This document shows positions 7,001 through 18,900 of a stretch of 20,265 bases of DNA, piece by piece (position 1 is the first letter of the stretch; each line of letters opens with the position of its first letter). The DNA is from Candidatus Nanohaloarchaea archaeon. Its GTDB lineage: Archaea; EX4484-52; GLR71. A program made the position numbers and the translations under genes. The stretch lies in contig DAOVHT010000009.1 in NCBI GenBank assembly GCA_030671745.1, positions 1 through 20,265 of the forward strand, written 5' to 3'. A model generated the notes under the pieces. It did not search any database. It was not told the DNA's origin and saw only the letters and a program-made list of their open reading frames with translations.

Positions 7001-10000
7001 TTGTTGATCCGCAAGGTGATGATGTCAATCTTACTTTATGGTGGAATGAGAGTTATGGTGCAAGCCGAGATCATAGTTATCTTAATGAGACTTTATGCAC
7101 TGCATGTAGTCCTGAAAATAATCAGACAATTGATTATCAAGGATTCTTCTGTAACACAACAGAATCTGATCTGGATACAGATGTATATTTCAGGATAAAT
7201 GCATCTGACAATTCAACCGGCAATTACAATAATTCCTGGGGCCCGGATTCCAGTTATTCATTTGCGATTGAAGAGGATGATGTCAATGTATTCAATGTAA
7301 CTCCTAGTTGGAATGCGACAGTCAACAGGAGTACCTGGACTAATTTTACGATTTTTGTTGTTGATTCTGATAGAAATGTTGCGGTTATATCGGCTGAGCT
7401 TAAAAGTTCTGATTCGCCGGTATACATCTCAAAATACGGTGATGCAGAGAGTCTTGATGTTGGATATATTACGATAAATGGTACGGGATACCTCAATCGT
7501 GAGATGGTCAATGATACGGATCATTGGTGTAAATCGTATTTCACATTGGGTCAGAATTATTGGAAAGGCGGTGTCTTGAGCGGTGCGGACTGTTTCAAAG
7601 GCAACATCACTGAACCTGGACCTTCTTCAGCATTGCCTTTCATGCTTTATGGTGATCTGGAACCTACCATTACCGCTCCTGTCGGATTGGTCAATTATTC
7701 TATAACCGACACCATACCGTTTCAGGGAACAATTGCAGATGATTGCGCTGCAACAATCACTGATGAAGATGCAGATGTATACTTTAAGATGATGCAAGGT
7801 GGTTCTGAGGTTGCAAACTGTAAGGCATCATATGCAGGCGGATTCTGGAGCTGTTCCATACTGACTGATTTTGTCGATTTCACTAAAGGATATTACAATG
7901 TCACAATGAATGCATCATGGGATTATTATAATCCAGGGCTGTCTACATTCGAGGATGCATTTTATCTGTTTGCAGTTCCTTTACTGGAAGATCCTACAGT
8001 CACACCAAGCATTGCTGAGGGATGGGGTGTTGAAAGAAACTATACTATAAATGTCACCGATGATGCAGCAGATACCGTGACCGTCTATCTCTGGGAGATG
8101 GCAGCATCTGGTGCTTGGGTACAGGTGGGTTCATCAAAATCATGTGCTCCTTGCGATGGGACAATATTATCATGGACATACAATTATACCTGCGGTAATT
8201 TTACGACAGATCCTTTAAGGTACTATAAGTTCAATGCGACTGACACCGATGGAAACACCAAAGAGAATTCCGATGCGGGTCCTTTAACTCTTCAAAAGGA
8301 TAATATACAGATTGATTATGTAAGCGGGCATCTGAGCACTGCGACAATGTCCACACCTGCAGAATTTGTGTTGAGAGTCAATGATACTGACATGGGTGAA
8401 TTTGTAATACCTAATACTATCAATATGAAATTCAACATAACCAAAAATGATGCGGGTGAATCAATAGTTGATGGTTCTAACCTGACAGAAGCAGATGGGT
8501 ATGCGTATTATTCATTCTTACCTGATGGGAGATATGATTCAGGAACACGGTATTGGAACGGTTTTGTGGAATCTGAATCCTGTTATATCGATAATGCGTC
8601 AACTAATTATACGGTGACTATTGCGGTCAATTGGCCATCAATATATCAGAATGAAAAGGTCAATGACGTCACTTCTGGTGCAACAGCCGGATGGGGTACA
8701 ACATGGAACTTTTCTGTGCAGGTCAGTGATCCTGAAAGTGATGATGTCAATGTGACTCTTCAGATCTATAACGGGACTGACTGGAATGATATCGAAGAAC
8801 AAGAATGTCTTGCTTGCGGTTCATGGACACAGAAAGATTTCTTGACCAGTTTTGATTGCGGTCTTGAACCGGAATCGGTCAAATACAGGTTTTTTATAGA
8901 GGATAACATGTCAAATACCAATACTACAACTGAACATGTCTTTGATATAGCCAAAGAACAGGTCAATGTAGAATATGTATATGGGAATAATTCTGACGCT
9001 AACAGGAGTGCAGATCAGACGAATCTTCTCATCTTCAGGATACAGGATGAGAACGGTACTTACCTTTCTGATTTCGGTACTAAGTTCTATGTCACGACAG
9101 ATGGTCTGAATCCATATTCGGATGTCAATTTTGAGAATAAGACCAATAGTACCGGGTATACCCATCTTTCTTTCAATCCGACATGCCTGAATGATTATGT
9201 GGGTGCCCCTAAATATCTGGTTGATGAACAGCAATGGAAAGTGACAGTCAATGATTCTGAATTGAGCTGTTATCAGCAGAATGATTCTTATGATACCATA
9301 AAAACAAATCTTATCATCTATGGAGATATTGTGCCTGTAATATCACAACCAAAACTTCACTCTGATGCAGGAGGTAAGAATTTCACACAGGAAGAGAATA
9401 TCAATTTCTTAGCTTATACTGTTGATGATTGCGGGGATTCATTGACACTTAATACTACGGCTGCATCAGGCGAAGTTAAATTTTATATAAATCAATCCCC
9501 TGCTATTGGATACAATTGTACTGACGGAATTGATCTTGTGGGTTCAAATGCATATTCATGTACAATGCCCACCTCAATAACTACAGCCAAAGGATGGTAT
9601 AATGCAACATTCTATGTGGAAAAAAGCAGTTATTACGGTAATTTCACATTAGATTCTGGAGACCCTGGTCTGTTTTTTATGGATACCATAAAGAAGCTTG
9701 AGTCTCCGTATGGAACACCATTATCTGAAGGTTGGGGGTATTCTAACTGGAATTTTTCAGTTGTTGCAAGCAGCGGTGATCCTGATCTGACATATAATGT
9801 AAGTGTGATGCTCTCTCAGACACCACCACCTGCAGAAGTAGATAAATGTGAGGCACCTACCTGCATCAATCAAACTATAACTGACTGCAAGTATCCGGAT
9901 TGTGTTGACAGGATGACATATTGGTACCGTAATTTCACTGCAGATGATATCGGTACATGGTATTACAGGTACCTTATGAAATATCAGACTGATGAGGAAT

Positions 10001-12399
10001 TATCAACTTTTGATGCAGGAGTACATAAAGTGATCTTAGAGGAAGATAATGATAATATAACTTATGTTTCCGGGGATGGTTCTTCTGCGAATACGACTGA
10101 CGGTGCAACATTTTCAGTAAGGGTATATGATTCGGATAAGAATACTTATGATCTTGATCCTTCGGCAACAGTCACGTTCCATGTCAATTCGTCAAGTTAT
10201 GACAAGGTTGTGGGGACCAATGCGACAAATGGTACAGGTTATGCAAGCTTTTATTTTGTTCCTGACTGTCAGTTTGTTTCAGGAAGCCAGAACTGGTATG
10301 CTGAGATCAATTCAAGTGATCCTTATTATAAAGAGAATCAGTCGGGTGTGTATGATGTCTCTGTAACTCTTACAGGATGTGATCCTTCTGTGGAAGTTGA
10401 ATATGTATATAGTCCTTCTGAAGTGTTCCAATATCAGAATTTCACAATCAATGCAACAGTCAGGGCATGGGTGGCTGATGCAGATAATATAAATGTAACA
10501 ATTGATATCCCTTCCGGTTGGACAGTCATTGATCAGACACAGTCACTCGGTACAATAACTGCGGGGTCAACCAAGACACTTTGGTGGAATGTGTATCCGG
10601 CAACTGCCGGTTATTTCAATGCGACAGTTTTTGCAAATTCAAGCAATGCTGGAAATGATACTTTGATCTCTTCTAAGTTTACTTCATATAAAAGCCGAGT
10701 CTGGAGCATAATGCCATATGAGACTTTGCCTTTAATTCTTGGAGTTGAAGACGAACAGGTATTCAGTTGGGAGTGTGACGCCGGGGATTATCGTGCAACC
10801 CAGTTAGATATAGGTTTCATCTCTAATAATTCTATCATTAAAGTGAATGGGTATTGCGGTACTTATTGCAATGAGATTTTAGGGCATACAAATGTTTCAA
10901 TGATGACAAATGTCAGTGTGCATGCAATTGCGGATGTAATTTTACCGAATGAAACAGGTTATTGCAATTTTAAATTTACTAATCATGGTCCTAATACTCT
11001 GAATATAACATCTCTTAATCTTTCTGTCGCATATTACAATGAGACTGTGCAGATCCAGGATATTCAGGTAAAGGTCAATGGTAATGTGACAACAGGAATT
11101 GAATCAGGTCAGGATTCAATCAATGTGACAGTCACCATCGCAAATTCAATCAATACATCTTATTTGGGCACATTATGGCTTAACATAACAAACAGTACCG
11201 GGTATCTGATGAACGTTTCGTCACAGGTCATAGATGTTTTGTTGAACTCTTCTGGAAATCTCTATAATTTCACAGACATAAACACTACAGGGTGGGCAGA
11301 AGATACATATGATATCGTTTCTGATTTTGTCAATGATTCAGTGTCTACAAAATCTAGGACGGAAACATTGATTATCGATACTATATCAATCTCTGCAATA
11401 GGAAAGTGTTATTCAGCCATGGGCATTTACTATGTATGTAATGTGACAACGGTACCGTATTATGTTACAGTAAATCATCCTTTCAATGATGATATACAGT
11501 ATAATTTAACATATCAGGTATCTGCGGGATGGAGCATTTTACCAGAGTATATAATAATCAATGCAACTTCTGTGGGAAATTATACTGTAACGTTCAATAT
11601 AACTTCAAGCAATTTAGATTTTGATATTGCTGATCTAAATATAACTTTAAATTATACATATCCAAGTTCTGTAAAGGATAAGATGATAAATCATACATTT
11701 GTATCGCGTAAAAATATAGCAGCTTTGTCGGTTGTAAGGGAGACACCTTCAGTTGTTGCTTCAGATACTGTATTTGATTCACAGATAACTGTATATAATA
11801 TTGGTTGTGGACCAACAAATAGTTCTACAAAAGTTACTGAAGTCGTATCTACAGGATGGACACCTGCAAACCCTTCAATCATGATAAATGAATATGGATC
11901 AGATATTGAATTGATATCAGCTACAACAGATCTTATAAATAATGAACTTGTATGGGAGCTTGGAACTATTGATGTCGGAAAATATGCAGTGTTAAATTAT
12001 CAGATTAAATCACCTGTAAGCCAGGCATCTGTAGGATCTCTAAGATATAATGTGACTTACGGTATTTTATCTCCAAGAGAGACTCTGGAAGAGATAGCAT
12101 ATCCTATCCAGACATTCAATTATACAAATGAATCGCATCTTGAGTTTGATATTGAAACGATTCAGCAGTCGGTTTATCCTTGGGTTGAACCGAGAAGTGC
12201 TCAGATAAATGTATCATATAATTATTCTTTGAAAATCACAAATATTGGTGATGTGGCAACAGGATCTGAATGGAATGTGACTCTCGATATACCAGACGAA
12301 TGTAACATAACACAAGTTTATGATTCCGGTGTGTGGGATGAATCATCAAGACTGATTACATGGGCATTGCCGGACTTAACTTCATATATTACAAAATAG
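4036..12399 (+). CDS. Giant Ig-like-repeat surface protein, first part, up to in-frame TAG
   Basis: This part is 2,787 codons before a TAG. It begins with a hydrophobic segment (residues 14-28), a basic stretch (FRSQLNFRRKSYGQ), and a second hydrophobic segment (50-69, TIFVMFILVFLFVQYLVFAF) acting as signal sequence or membrane anchor. Then come an ITGNVLGS motif, an acidic Asn/Glu/Thr low-complexity tract (108-205), three beta-sandwich domains including DDNGDGTY, a strict N-x-x triplet tract (549-584), and a domain with GEPVKWHKIIRVKN like those in DPANN surface proteins. A calcium-site-like DSDGNGVDD lies at 6361-6387, followed by a cysteine-rich region (6440-6900). From about 6913 runs the first super-repeat of Ig/CARDB/DUF11-like modules. 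N-x-S/T sequons are dense throughout, typical of S-layer or stalk proteins. The ORF as drawn could start at 3859, but those 59 extra residues look non-coding. The TAG is probably not the true end. Confidence 0.9.
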   Translation: MSNSSDSNRQKYNFLLFFILNIFVMGFCSFRSQLNFRRKSYGQLNSPTKTIFVMFILVFLFVQYLVFAFTPVNFTVDNSTPIMTSITSPITGNVLGSVGGMISSDAANESLGELPDELLDEPTNESLNEIPDGSTNEKSDEPTISVPTFNETVLVNETVNETLDETSNETLDDGLNGLLNETLDETLNETSNENLTEGSNETNQELNISVNDSTEIINDTIGGTIPQTQSQVMVIDLIYPQIVKIAQEFDINAVITSLYSKSKITAILSIPTSFSTDDNLSRQVSIEINNTQTIAWTINPTSCGNYSYSITATTNGTVDSRQGNIMVECDINPSISIKASIIENEDSKTLEVVGRIFDVNTDENIPANVTAEVSEETGDILFISTRYTEGPFKFEFTMPKEAQGFYNIEVFASTEQGLAFNSSTVYVNKVVSQGVINVDTEKNVYMSNETVEIIVGVVSSNGVRILNSAVAVAVTTPVGSVSNYYTLDGSLDDNGDGTYVIMYVPDSPGNYTIVASAISIDDNLDVENETIFGVVPIDSSIGDIDEILNVTNGTNIINVTNVTNIMNITNVTNTMNVTNVTNETALLVEEIEIVQGVAEVGEPVKWHKIIRVKNTADVDVKQGVIDADIPILSENIIVREKSEKTNVKSFSTSSISSLKVKATTRIFKEPVIKSKAVKEYVVEYETPAPVMDLKKVPENELPQNTNFYETIRIHHDDAGGALHYTNVTVRMPYSEKYDKLMKNGFIDLMWLGGTEAFFDEPTSIMNDARFNVTFEDSDGNGVDDTIVFMVPKLSGSDYGLAGYSCQVYNDVVGYTANKETKNYVWTPDNNCLATGLDCQMVNVSANRRYLDIGNAQGGYFRIQNPNTTWYYVSYAQDVDSAGCTPPYDAGSESIPWDYVCDEACGGTPGDGVVSTCNVSKEGFNASSYNVTLYGGNAVVTDILQIQYEWCWMEASPQLASPQIKSESSASWGVTTIGGWGEKFYFNISVVDPQGDDVNLTLWWNESYGASRDHSYLNETLCTACSPENNQTIDYQGFFCNTTESDLDTDVYFRINASDNSTGNYNNSWGPDSSYSFAIEEDDVNVFNVTPSWNATVNRSTWTNFTIFVVDSDRNVAVISAELKSSDSPVYISKYGDAESLDVGYITINGTGYLNREMVNDTDHWCKSYFTLGQNYWKGGVLSGADCFKGNITEPGPSSALPFMLYGDLEPTITAPVGLVNYSITDTIPFQGTIADDCAATITDEDADVYFKMMQGGSEVANCKASYAGGFWSCSILTDFVDFTKGYYNVTMNASWDYYNPGLSTFEDAFYLFAVPLLEDPTVTPSIAEGWGVERNYTINVTDDAADTVTVYLWEMAASGAWVQVGSSKSCAPCDGTILSWTYNYTCGNFTTDPLRYYKFNATDTDGNTKENSDAGPLTLQKDNIQIDYVSGHLSTATMSTPAEFVLRVNDTDMGEFVIPNTINMKFNITKNDAGESIVDGSNLTEADGYAYYSFLPDGRYDSGTRYWNGFVESESCYIDNASTNYTVTIAVNWPSIYQNEKVNDVTSGATAGWGTTWNFSVQVSDPESDDVNVTLQIYNGTDWNDIEEQECLACGSWTQKDFLTSFDCGLEPESVKYRFFIEDNMSNTNTTTEHVFDIAKEQVNVEYVYGNNSDANRSADQTNLLIFRIQDENGTYLSDFGTKFYVTTDGLNPYSDVNFENKTNSTGYTHLSFNPTCLNDYVGAPKYLVDEQQWKVTVNDSELSCYQQNDSYDTIKTNLIIYGDIVPVISQPKLHSDAGGKNFTQEENINFLAYTVDDCGDSLTLNTTAASGEVKFYINQSPAIGYNCTDGIDLVGSNAYSCTMPTSITTAKGWYNATFYVEKSSYYGNFTLDSGDPGLFFMDTIKKLESPYGTPLSEGWGYSNWNFSVVASSGDPDLTYNVSVMLSQTPPPAEVDKCEAPTCINQTITDCKYPDCVDRMTYWYRNFTADDIGTWYYRYLMKYQTDEELSTFDAGVHKVILEEDNDNITYVSGDGSSANTTDGATFSVRVYDSDKNTYDLDPSATVTFHVNSSSYDKVVGTNATNGTGYASFYFVPDCQFVSGSQNWYAEINSSDPYYKENQSGVYDVSVTLTGCDPSVEVEYVYSPSEVFQYQNFTINATVRAWVADADNINVTIDIPSGWTVIDQTQSLGTITAGSTKTLWWNVYPATAGYFNATVFANSSNAGNDTLISSKFTSYKSRVWSIMPYETLPLILGVEDEQVFSWECDAGDYRATQLDIGFISNNSIIKVNGYCGTYCNEILGHTNVSMMTNVSVHAIADVILPNETGYCNFKFTNHGPNTLNITSLNLSVAYYNETVQIQDIQVKVNGNVTTGIESGQDSINVTVTIANSINTSYLGTLWLNITNSTGYLMNVSSQVIDVLLNSSGNLYNFTDINTTGWAEDTYDIVSDFVNDSVSTKSRTETLIIDTISISAIGKCYSAMGIYYVCNVTTVPYYVTVNHPFNDDIQYNLTYQVSAGWSILPEYIIINATSVGNYTVTFNITSSNLDFDIADLNITLNYTYPSSVKDKMINHTFVSRKNIAALSVVRETPSVVASDTVFDSQITVYNIGCGPTNSSTKVTEVVSTGWTPANPSIMINEYGSDIELISATTDLINNELVWELGTIDVGKYAVLNYQIKSPVSQASVGSLRYNVTYGILSPRETLEEIAYPIQTFNYTNESHLEFDIETIQQSVYPWVEPRSAQINVSYNYSLKITNIGDVATGSEWNVTLDIPDECNITQVYDSGVWDESSRLITWALPDLTSYITK
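4357..4650 (+). repeat. Acidic Asn-Glu-Thr low-complexity coding tract
   Basis: About 98 codons of degenerate short repeats around the unit NET(L/S)(D/N)E, for example NETLDETSNETLDD. The tract is acidic, rich in N-x-S/T sequons and lacks hydrophobic residues. It sits just after the membrane/signal segment and is probably an extended glycosylated spacer lifting the folded domains off the membrane. Confidence 0.85.
5680..5787 (+). repeat. Perfect period-3 N-x-T triplet tract
   Basis: Twelve successive residue triplets all begin with Asn: NVT NGT NII NVT NVT NIM NIT NVT NTM NVT NVT NET. Nine of the twelve are N-glycosylation sequons. At DNA level this is a degenerate AATGTTACG-type microrepeat. 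It forms a linker between the N-terminal beta domains and the GEPVKW domain. Confidence 0.95.
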
Positions 12400-12942
12400 G
12401 TGAATTTTACAGCTAATTGTACTGAAGAGGGTTCATACAAGTTTGTTGCAACTGGATTGAGGGATACTATAAACTATACAAGTTATTCTAATGACACTGA
12501 AATTTATTGTTTGGGCAGTGACTGTTCATTGAATTATACATATGATTTTACAACACCGCCGGGTAGTAGGTATGAATATCTCACCGATGAATTTAATTTC
12601 CTTATGTTCTATAATTGGACAGGTCAGAACATGACAATTGCCCAAGGAACCATAAAGATGTATGATGATTTCTGGAACCTTGAGATGATGAAAGACAGGT
12701 TTGTATTTCCTATGGGCGCATCAGAGATTTCAGGATATGAATGGTATAATCATTCAATTGAGATGCATGAGGAAAATACATACAGGGATAATTCAAGAGA
12801 TATCCTGTTGAGCAGTTATGTTGATTCAACATATGGGTCTGATGGTAAGATGGGCATTGAAAAAATTATGTACACTTGGCGTACGGGTAAACTGTTTGAG
12901 GAATCACAGGATCTATATTTCAATGTCAAGGTCTATGACTAT
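6913..12942 (+). repeat. Super-repeat copy A of the giant protein (2,010 codons)
   Basis: The copy begins at SPQIKSESS ... IGGWGEKFYFN and contains, in order, several CxxC-bearing WG-type modules (7096, 8143, 8806), a GWGYSNWNFSV / MLSQTPPP / CINQT module (about 9694), SGWTV and CDAGDYRA modules (about 10390-10800), YYNETV...QDIQ (about 11030), RETPSVVASDTVFDSQ (about 11730) and YPWVEPRSAQIN (about 12175). Every one of these recurs in the same order in copy B at an offset of about 6.87-6.95 kb. The single TAG lies near the end of this copy. Confidence 0.85.
12397..12399 (+). other. In-frame TAG interrupting a conserved domain
   Basis: The frame reads SYIT-K-TAG-V-NFTANC. In super-repeat B the aligned residues are SYVS-A-Y-V-NFTANC, with TAT (Tyr) at 19273-19275. 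The TAG thus replaces a Tyr codon by one base (T to G) in the middle of a domain. The frame stays open for the next 7,866 bases. Confidence 0.95.
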
Positions 12943-15900
12943 TCACCGCTTCTTGATAATTCTACATTGTATGTATCTGGTGATGATGCAGTCACAATTG
13001 GTGGTTGGGGCGAAGAATTCAATTTCTCGACCATGGTGCGTGACAGGTTCGGCCGTGATGTCACAGTCTATGCGTGGCACAAGAAAGCGGCAGGAAATTA
13101 TGTACTGATAGATAGTTGGGTCTGCACATCTTGCGCATCATGGACACAGGCAAATTTCACTTATGATTATGTTGCAGATAACATCTCTACATGGGATTTC
13201 AAGTTTAATGCAACCAATGCAGACGGGTCGTCTGAACTTTCAGGCATCTCATATACTGTTGAGAAAGATGATATTGATTCAGATGTGATACTGCCTGCAA
13301 ATGAGGTCACAATAAACAGAAGTCAGACAACTGTGTTTTCAGTAAGGTCTTATGACAGGGATAATGGTACATATCCAGTTGGCGCAAATGGAAAGATCTG
13401 GATCACTGTATATAATTTTGACAGTTTTGAGCCGTCCCCGGCAGGGTTATCAAGTGATGATGGTTGGATAAATAGGACGATGACAAACGGTGACTGGTGT
13501 GCGGATGAAAGCCAGTATTATCTTGGTCCTACAAAACATCAATGGATGGGTGGTACTTTTGGGGATGGTGATGTGAAAGATAATGTTACAGATGCAATCA
13601 ATTTCACACTTATGGGGAGCCTTTCAAATGCACTTATCAATCCTGACAGCACGTCAAATTTTACAAGAGGCGCAATAATATCATTCACTGCAAGTGTGGC
13701 AGATGATTGTCAAGGTTCTCGGACGGCGGACTCTACAATCATACTTACCATGAGCCAGGGTGCATTTGAAAGAAACTGCACTGCAGGTATTACGGGCATC
13801 TGTACGATCGATACTGATTCAGGATTCCCGTTGGGTTGGTATAATGTAACTACATCAAGCAATAAGACCGGTTATAATGATGGAATCCTTCTGAATGAGA
13901 GCCAGTTTTTCCTGAGAAGTCCAATACAGCTGGATGATGACCTTAAAGTTCCATCAGAGACAGAGATTGCATGGGGTGAATCACCATATAATTTTTCTGT
14001 CAACATCACAAGTGTTGATAATGAGTCTGTCACGACATACCTCTGGATGTCAAACAGTTCTGGCGCATGGTGGATTGAGAACCAGACAACTTGCACTACT
14101 TGCGATAATTTTTCATTTATCACAACCAAGAGTTTCACGAATGATTCTATTTCCGGGAATGTCTGGTATTTCAAGTTCAATGCGACATCAACAACCGGCT
14201 ATGTCAATGCAACTATCTCTGCGCAATGGTTCAATGTGACACAGAACTCAATCGATCTGCGGTCTTTCGGAAATAATGGTTCGTCTGTCAACAGGACATC
14301 AAATCCCGGAACTGTATTGAATATTACTGCAAAAGTATGGGATCTTGTACTGGACCAGGATACTCTTGATTCAAGCACACCAAACATAACTCTTGATGAG
14401 ATCCATTTCTACGTGTTCAATGGAACCGGATATGTAGAGAATGTGACTGAAGAATCGTTGAACGGTACTGACTATATCCGAAGTTTCAATCCTAATTGTA
14501 ATTATACTGTGGGTCCCGTATACTGGACTGTGAATGTCAGCGGGGCACAGGCATATTCAGACAATACTACTGGGGGTTACAATACACTTCTATTGGATGT
14601 CATAGGTGACCTGAATGCGACATATATTTCACCTGTATCTTTGCAGGAATATGAGATCGGTGCAAGCGTGATATTTAATGGGAATGTAACGGATGACTGT
14701 CAAAGCGGTGTGGCAGACGTCAATGTGACCTATAACATAACAACATCAGGGACATCATATTACTGTTATTCTCTGTCAACTGAAAATCCATATACCTGCA
14801 GCTGGTCTACATCCGGGAAATTGGTGGGTGATTATAATGTGACTATGATCGTTGCAGAATCCTATTATAATAATGATAGTGCTATTGAACTTTCAGCATT
14901 CAAGATAAAGTCGACACCAAAACTTGATTCAGCCGAAGTTGATGTGAAGAGTGATGGTTGGTCATTATTGCGAAATTTCACATTGAATGTTACAGATAAT
15001 ACAGGGGACACTGTGACTGTGCAATTATGGCAGGCACCTTTCGGTACAGAGGATTGGGTCGAGGTAGGTTCAAGCAAGCAATGCGTATCCTGTTCAGATA
15101 CGATATTATCTTGGGATAGTGCATATGATTGTTCTGATATCAGTATTATGAAATTCAAGTTCAATGCGACAGATACTGAGGGTAACAGTTACAATACAAC
15201 CGGTTCAGATTATGTCATCGATGATCAATTTACTATTGAAGAGAGTGATGTAGCAATTGAATATATATTTGGCAATGAGACCAATGCAACTTTGGAGCAG
15301 GCATCACAGATACAGTTGAGGGTATATGATCTTGACAACTCAACTTATATCTCAACATCTGCATCTGTCAGTTTCAATGTGACAAAGCAGGGTTTGGGTT
15401 CACAGTATAGCATCATCGGTACGAATACTACAAATTCAACAGGGTATGTCCTATATGATGTCAGTCCGGATGCAACATATTCAACCGTGAAACAGAACTG
15501 GTTAGGTTTTGTGCCTGAATCTGATTCATGTTATGCCTATAATTATTCGGACACGTTCAATATGACCACATGGACAAATGTGCCTCAAATAGATAATGTT
15601 TCAGTTGATCTCATAACTTCCGGGTGGGGGATGGAGAGAACATTCAATGTAAGTGTCTATGATACGAACTCGACAGTTGAATTGTACCTGTGGCGAGCTT
15701 CAGGTCTTGGTGGTCCATGGATATTGATGAATTCAAGCAATTATACAACAGTCGGGGCGTGGCAAGATTTCAACTTTACACAGATGTTTGATTGTTCATT
15801 GCAGGATACTTGGTACTTCAAATTTAACATGACCAACTCAATGGGTAATCTGAATTCTACTGCTGAGACTGCAACGAATAATTTCACATTGACCCAGGAT

Positions 15901-18900
15901 ACAATCCTTCTTGAAGATGTATACGGTACTGATTCAGTCGCAAACAGGCGCGGTGATCAGACAGATCTGTTCTACTTACGGGTAAGGGATATGAATGGGT
16001 CTTTGCTTCCGAATCTGATGGTGAATTTCACTATGACATTGTCACCGGGTGTATGGGGGCCTGTATATGGCAACACTACAAATGCAAGCGGTTATTCAGT
16101 CTTTAATTTCAATCCTGGTTGCGCACCTAAATATGAGGTGGGGGACAGGCTCTGGAAGGCATATGTGGCTGAAGAGACCTCAACCTGTTATGCATTCAAT
16201 ACGACAACTGATCTTAATTTTACTGTCATGGGAGACATAACACTCGATCTTCAAAAACCGGACGGAACTATCAATTATACGCAGGAGGGTACGATACCGT
16301 TCCTTGGATCCACCGTTGATGATTGCGGTGATCCCCTGTCTACAACAGTCCAGTTCTATGCTAATTATAGTGCGGCGGCAGGGTATAATTGCACTGATGT
16401 AAGTCCCGTGGGTGCAAATGCATACACCTGCGACCTTCCAACAACCCTGCAGACCAATATGGGTTGGTATAATACTACAATGTATGCCAACAAGACATAC
16501 CATTATGATAACGATACATTAAGGAGCGGTGTCTCTTTCGGTCGGGATAGCCTGTTCTATCTTCTTGAAAAATTAAAGCTTGAAAGTCCTGATGCCACAC
16601 CTCTGACAAATGGTTGGGGTTATGAGGACTGGAACTTCTCGATCATTGCAAGTAGCGGGCATCCGACAGATGTATATACAACATCATTGATGCTTTCACA
16701 GACACCACCGCCCACTATCACTTGTGATGGTGCAACATGCATCAATCAGACACCGGTCGAATGTGTCAACTGTGTCGATTCATTGAAGTATTGGTACCGT
16801 AATTTTACCGGATCCGAAATCGGCACATGGTATTACCGGTTTGATATGAACGGCACCTATTCTGATTTTGATACGTCTTCACACAAGATAATAGTTACAA
16901 AAGATAATGTGTCTATTGAATATGTGGCAGGGAATGAATCTGATGCATATTATCTGCCACCACAATCTGCAAATTTCACGTTGCAGGTAAGAGACAATGT
17001 AAGGCAGCAGTATGTGGACAGCACCGAAGCGACTGTCACGTTTGAGGTGACAAGGGATGCGGCAAACACGATATGGCAGACTGTCGGGACAAACACGACA
17101 AATCTAACAGGGCATGTCAACTATGATTTCATACCTGACTGTACAATCCAGAACGGTACACGACTGTGGCGTGCGTACATAAACACGTCATTGGATGACT
17201 ATTATAATTACAATATTTCAGATGACTTCCTGGTTGATGTCAATACTGAATCATGTACTGCAACTGTGGATCTAACTGTGGTCAAGAGCCCTTCAGAAAT
17301 ATTTGAGAATATGACTTTCGGTGTCAATGCAACTGTCATGGCCTTGCAGGGAGATGCGACGGATGTGAACGTGTCTATTTCTGTACCTGTCGGCTGGACG
17401 GTCTGGAACGGCACTGCATACAGTAATGTAATATCAATAGATTCAATATTGTCTGGAAATGTAATGGATGCGCACTGGGACATAACACCTAACTCTTCAA
17501 GGGATCATAACCTTACGATTTCAGTCAATGCTACAATGGATCTGGAATTGAGGACGGATTCAATCGAGGACAGTATATTCATCTATAAATTGTCTGAAGG
17601 CAGCAATCCTGGCGTGTCTCTTCCGGGTGTCATATCTTCTGGAGAGGACATGATTGCATCTTTCGCTTGCGATGCGGGTGAATACAGGGCTGCATACCTG
17701 AATATCAATTATACAAATGTGACATCTGAACCTAATAATGTCGGGCTTAGGGTGACATCTTATAATGGTACAAGCTGGAATGACATAGCTCATAGTTATA
17801 ACATTAATCTTACATCTGACGGTGTATATAAGGTCCCAGTTCTGGCTGGGCAGTCGGATGCGAATGAGACTGGATCCTGTCTGTTCAATGTGACTAATTT
17901 GGGTGATAATGACATCAACATCACTGCGATGGACCTTTCGGCATATTATAATGAGACGGTCTCTGTCCAGGATATACAGGCATCAATTGATGGTGTTGAG
18001 ACGACCGGTATGGAACCGGGTGATGGTGTTTTCAATGTTTCAGTCAGGGTTGCTAATTCCGGGAATGAATTGTTTGAGGGCACATTATGGTTGAACATTA
18101 CCAACAGTACAGGGGATGTCATCAATTATACAAATCAGTCTGTGAGTGTTTCTGCGGATTCTATCTATATCGCGAATGTAACTGGTATTAATACGTCTTT
18201 ATGGGCATCTGATGATTATGGGATCAGCGCATATCTGATCAACGGTTCTGATTCGTATGTAAGGGCAGAATCATTCATATTTAAGACAGTTGAGGTGTCA
18301 AGCCTTGCATTTGACTTCATGTGCAATCAGACAACACAAGAGTATAATGTCACTATAGACAATCCATTTACAGATGAGATAGAGTATAATGTGTCACTTG
18401 TTGTACCTGCCGGCTGGAGTTACCTGCCTGCTTATCAGCTGTTGAACACTACGTCAATCGGGAATCATACATTGAGCTTCAATCTGACATCGTCATCGTC
18501 GGCATCTGAAACGGTTTATGTTAATGCTACTGTTCTTTATACTTATCCTGTAAGCGGGAAAGCAGTGAATTCTACATCCATGATTGTTGAGAACAATTCA
18601 ATGGCAATACTCCGTATTGTCCGTGAGACACCGACCAATATTGGTTCTGATACTGTATTTGATTCTCAGCTTACAGTATACAATGATGGTTGCGGTACAT
18701 CTTCTTCGGGCACACTAATAAAAGAAGTGATATCAACCGGGTGGACACCTGCAAATCCGGCAATCAAGACAAATGAATATGGCAGTGACATCGAATTGAT
18801 CTCAGCAACTACAGACCTTATAAATAATATTGTCACCTGGGAATTGGGAGAGATTCCTGTAAATAAATATGCAGTGTTGACATACCAGGTCAAGTCACCT

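Noticed and set aside
12380..12420. Frameshift at the TAG
   Set aside because: The frame is identical before and after the TAG and aligns codon-for-codon with repeat B, so only a single-base substitution is needed.
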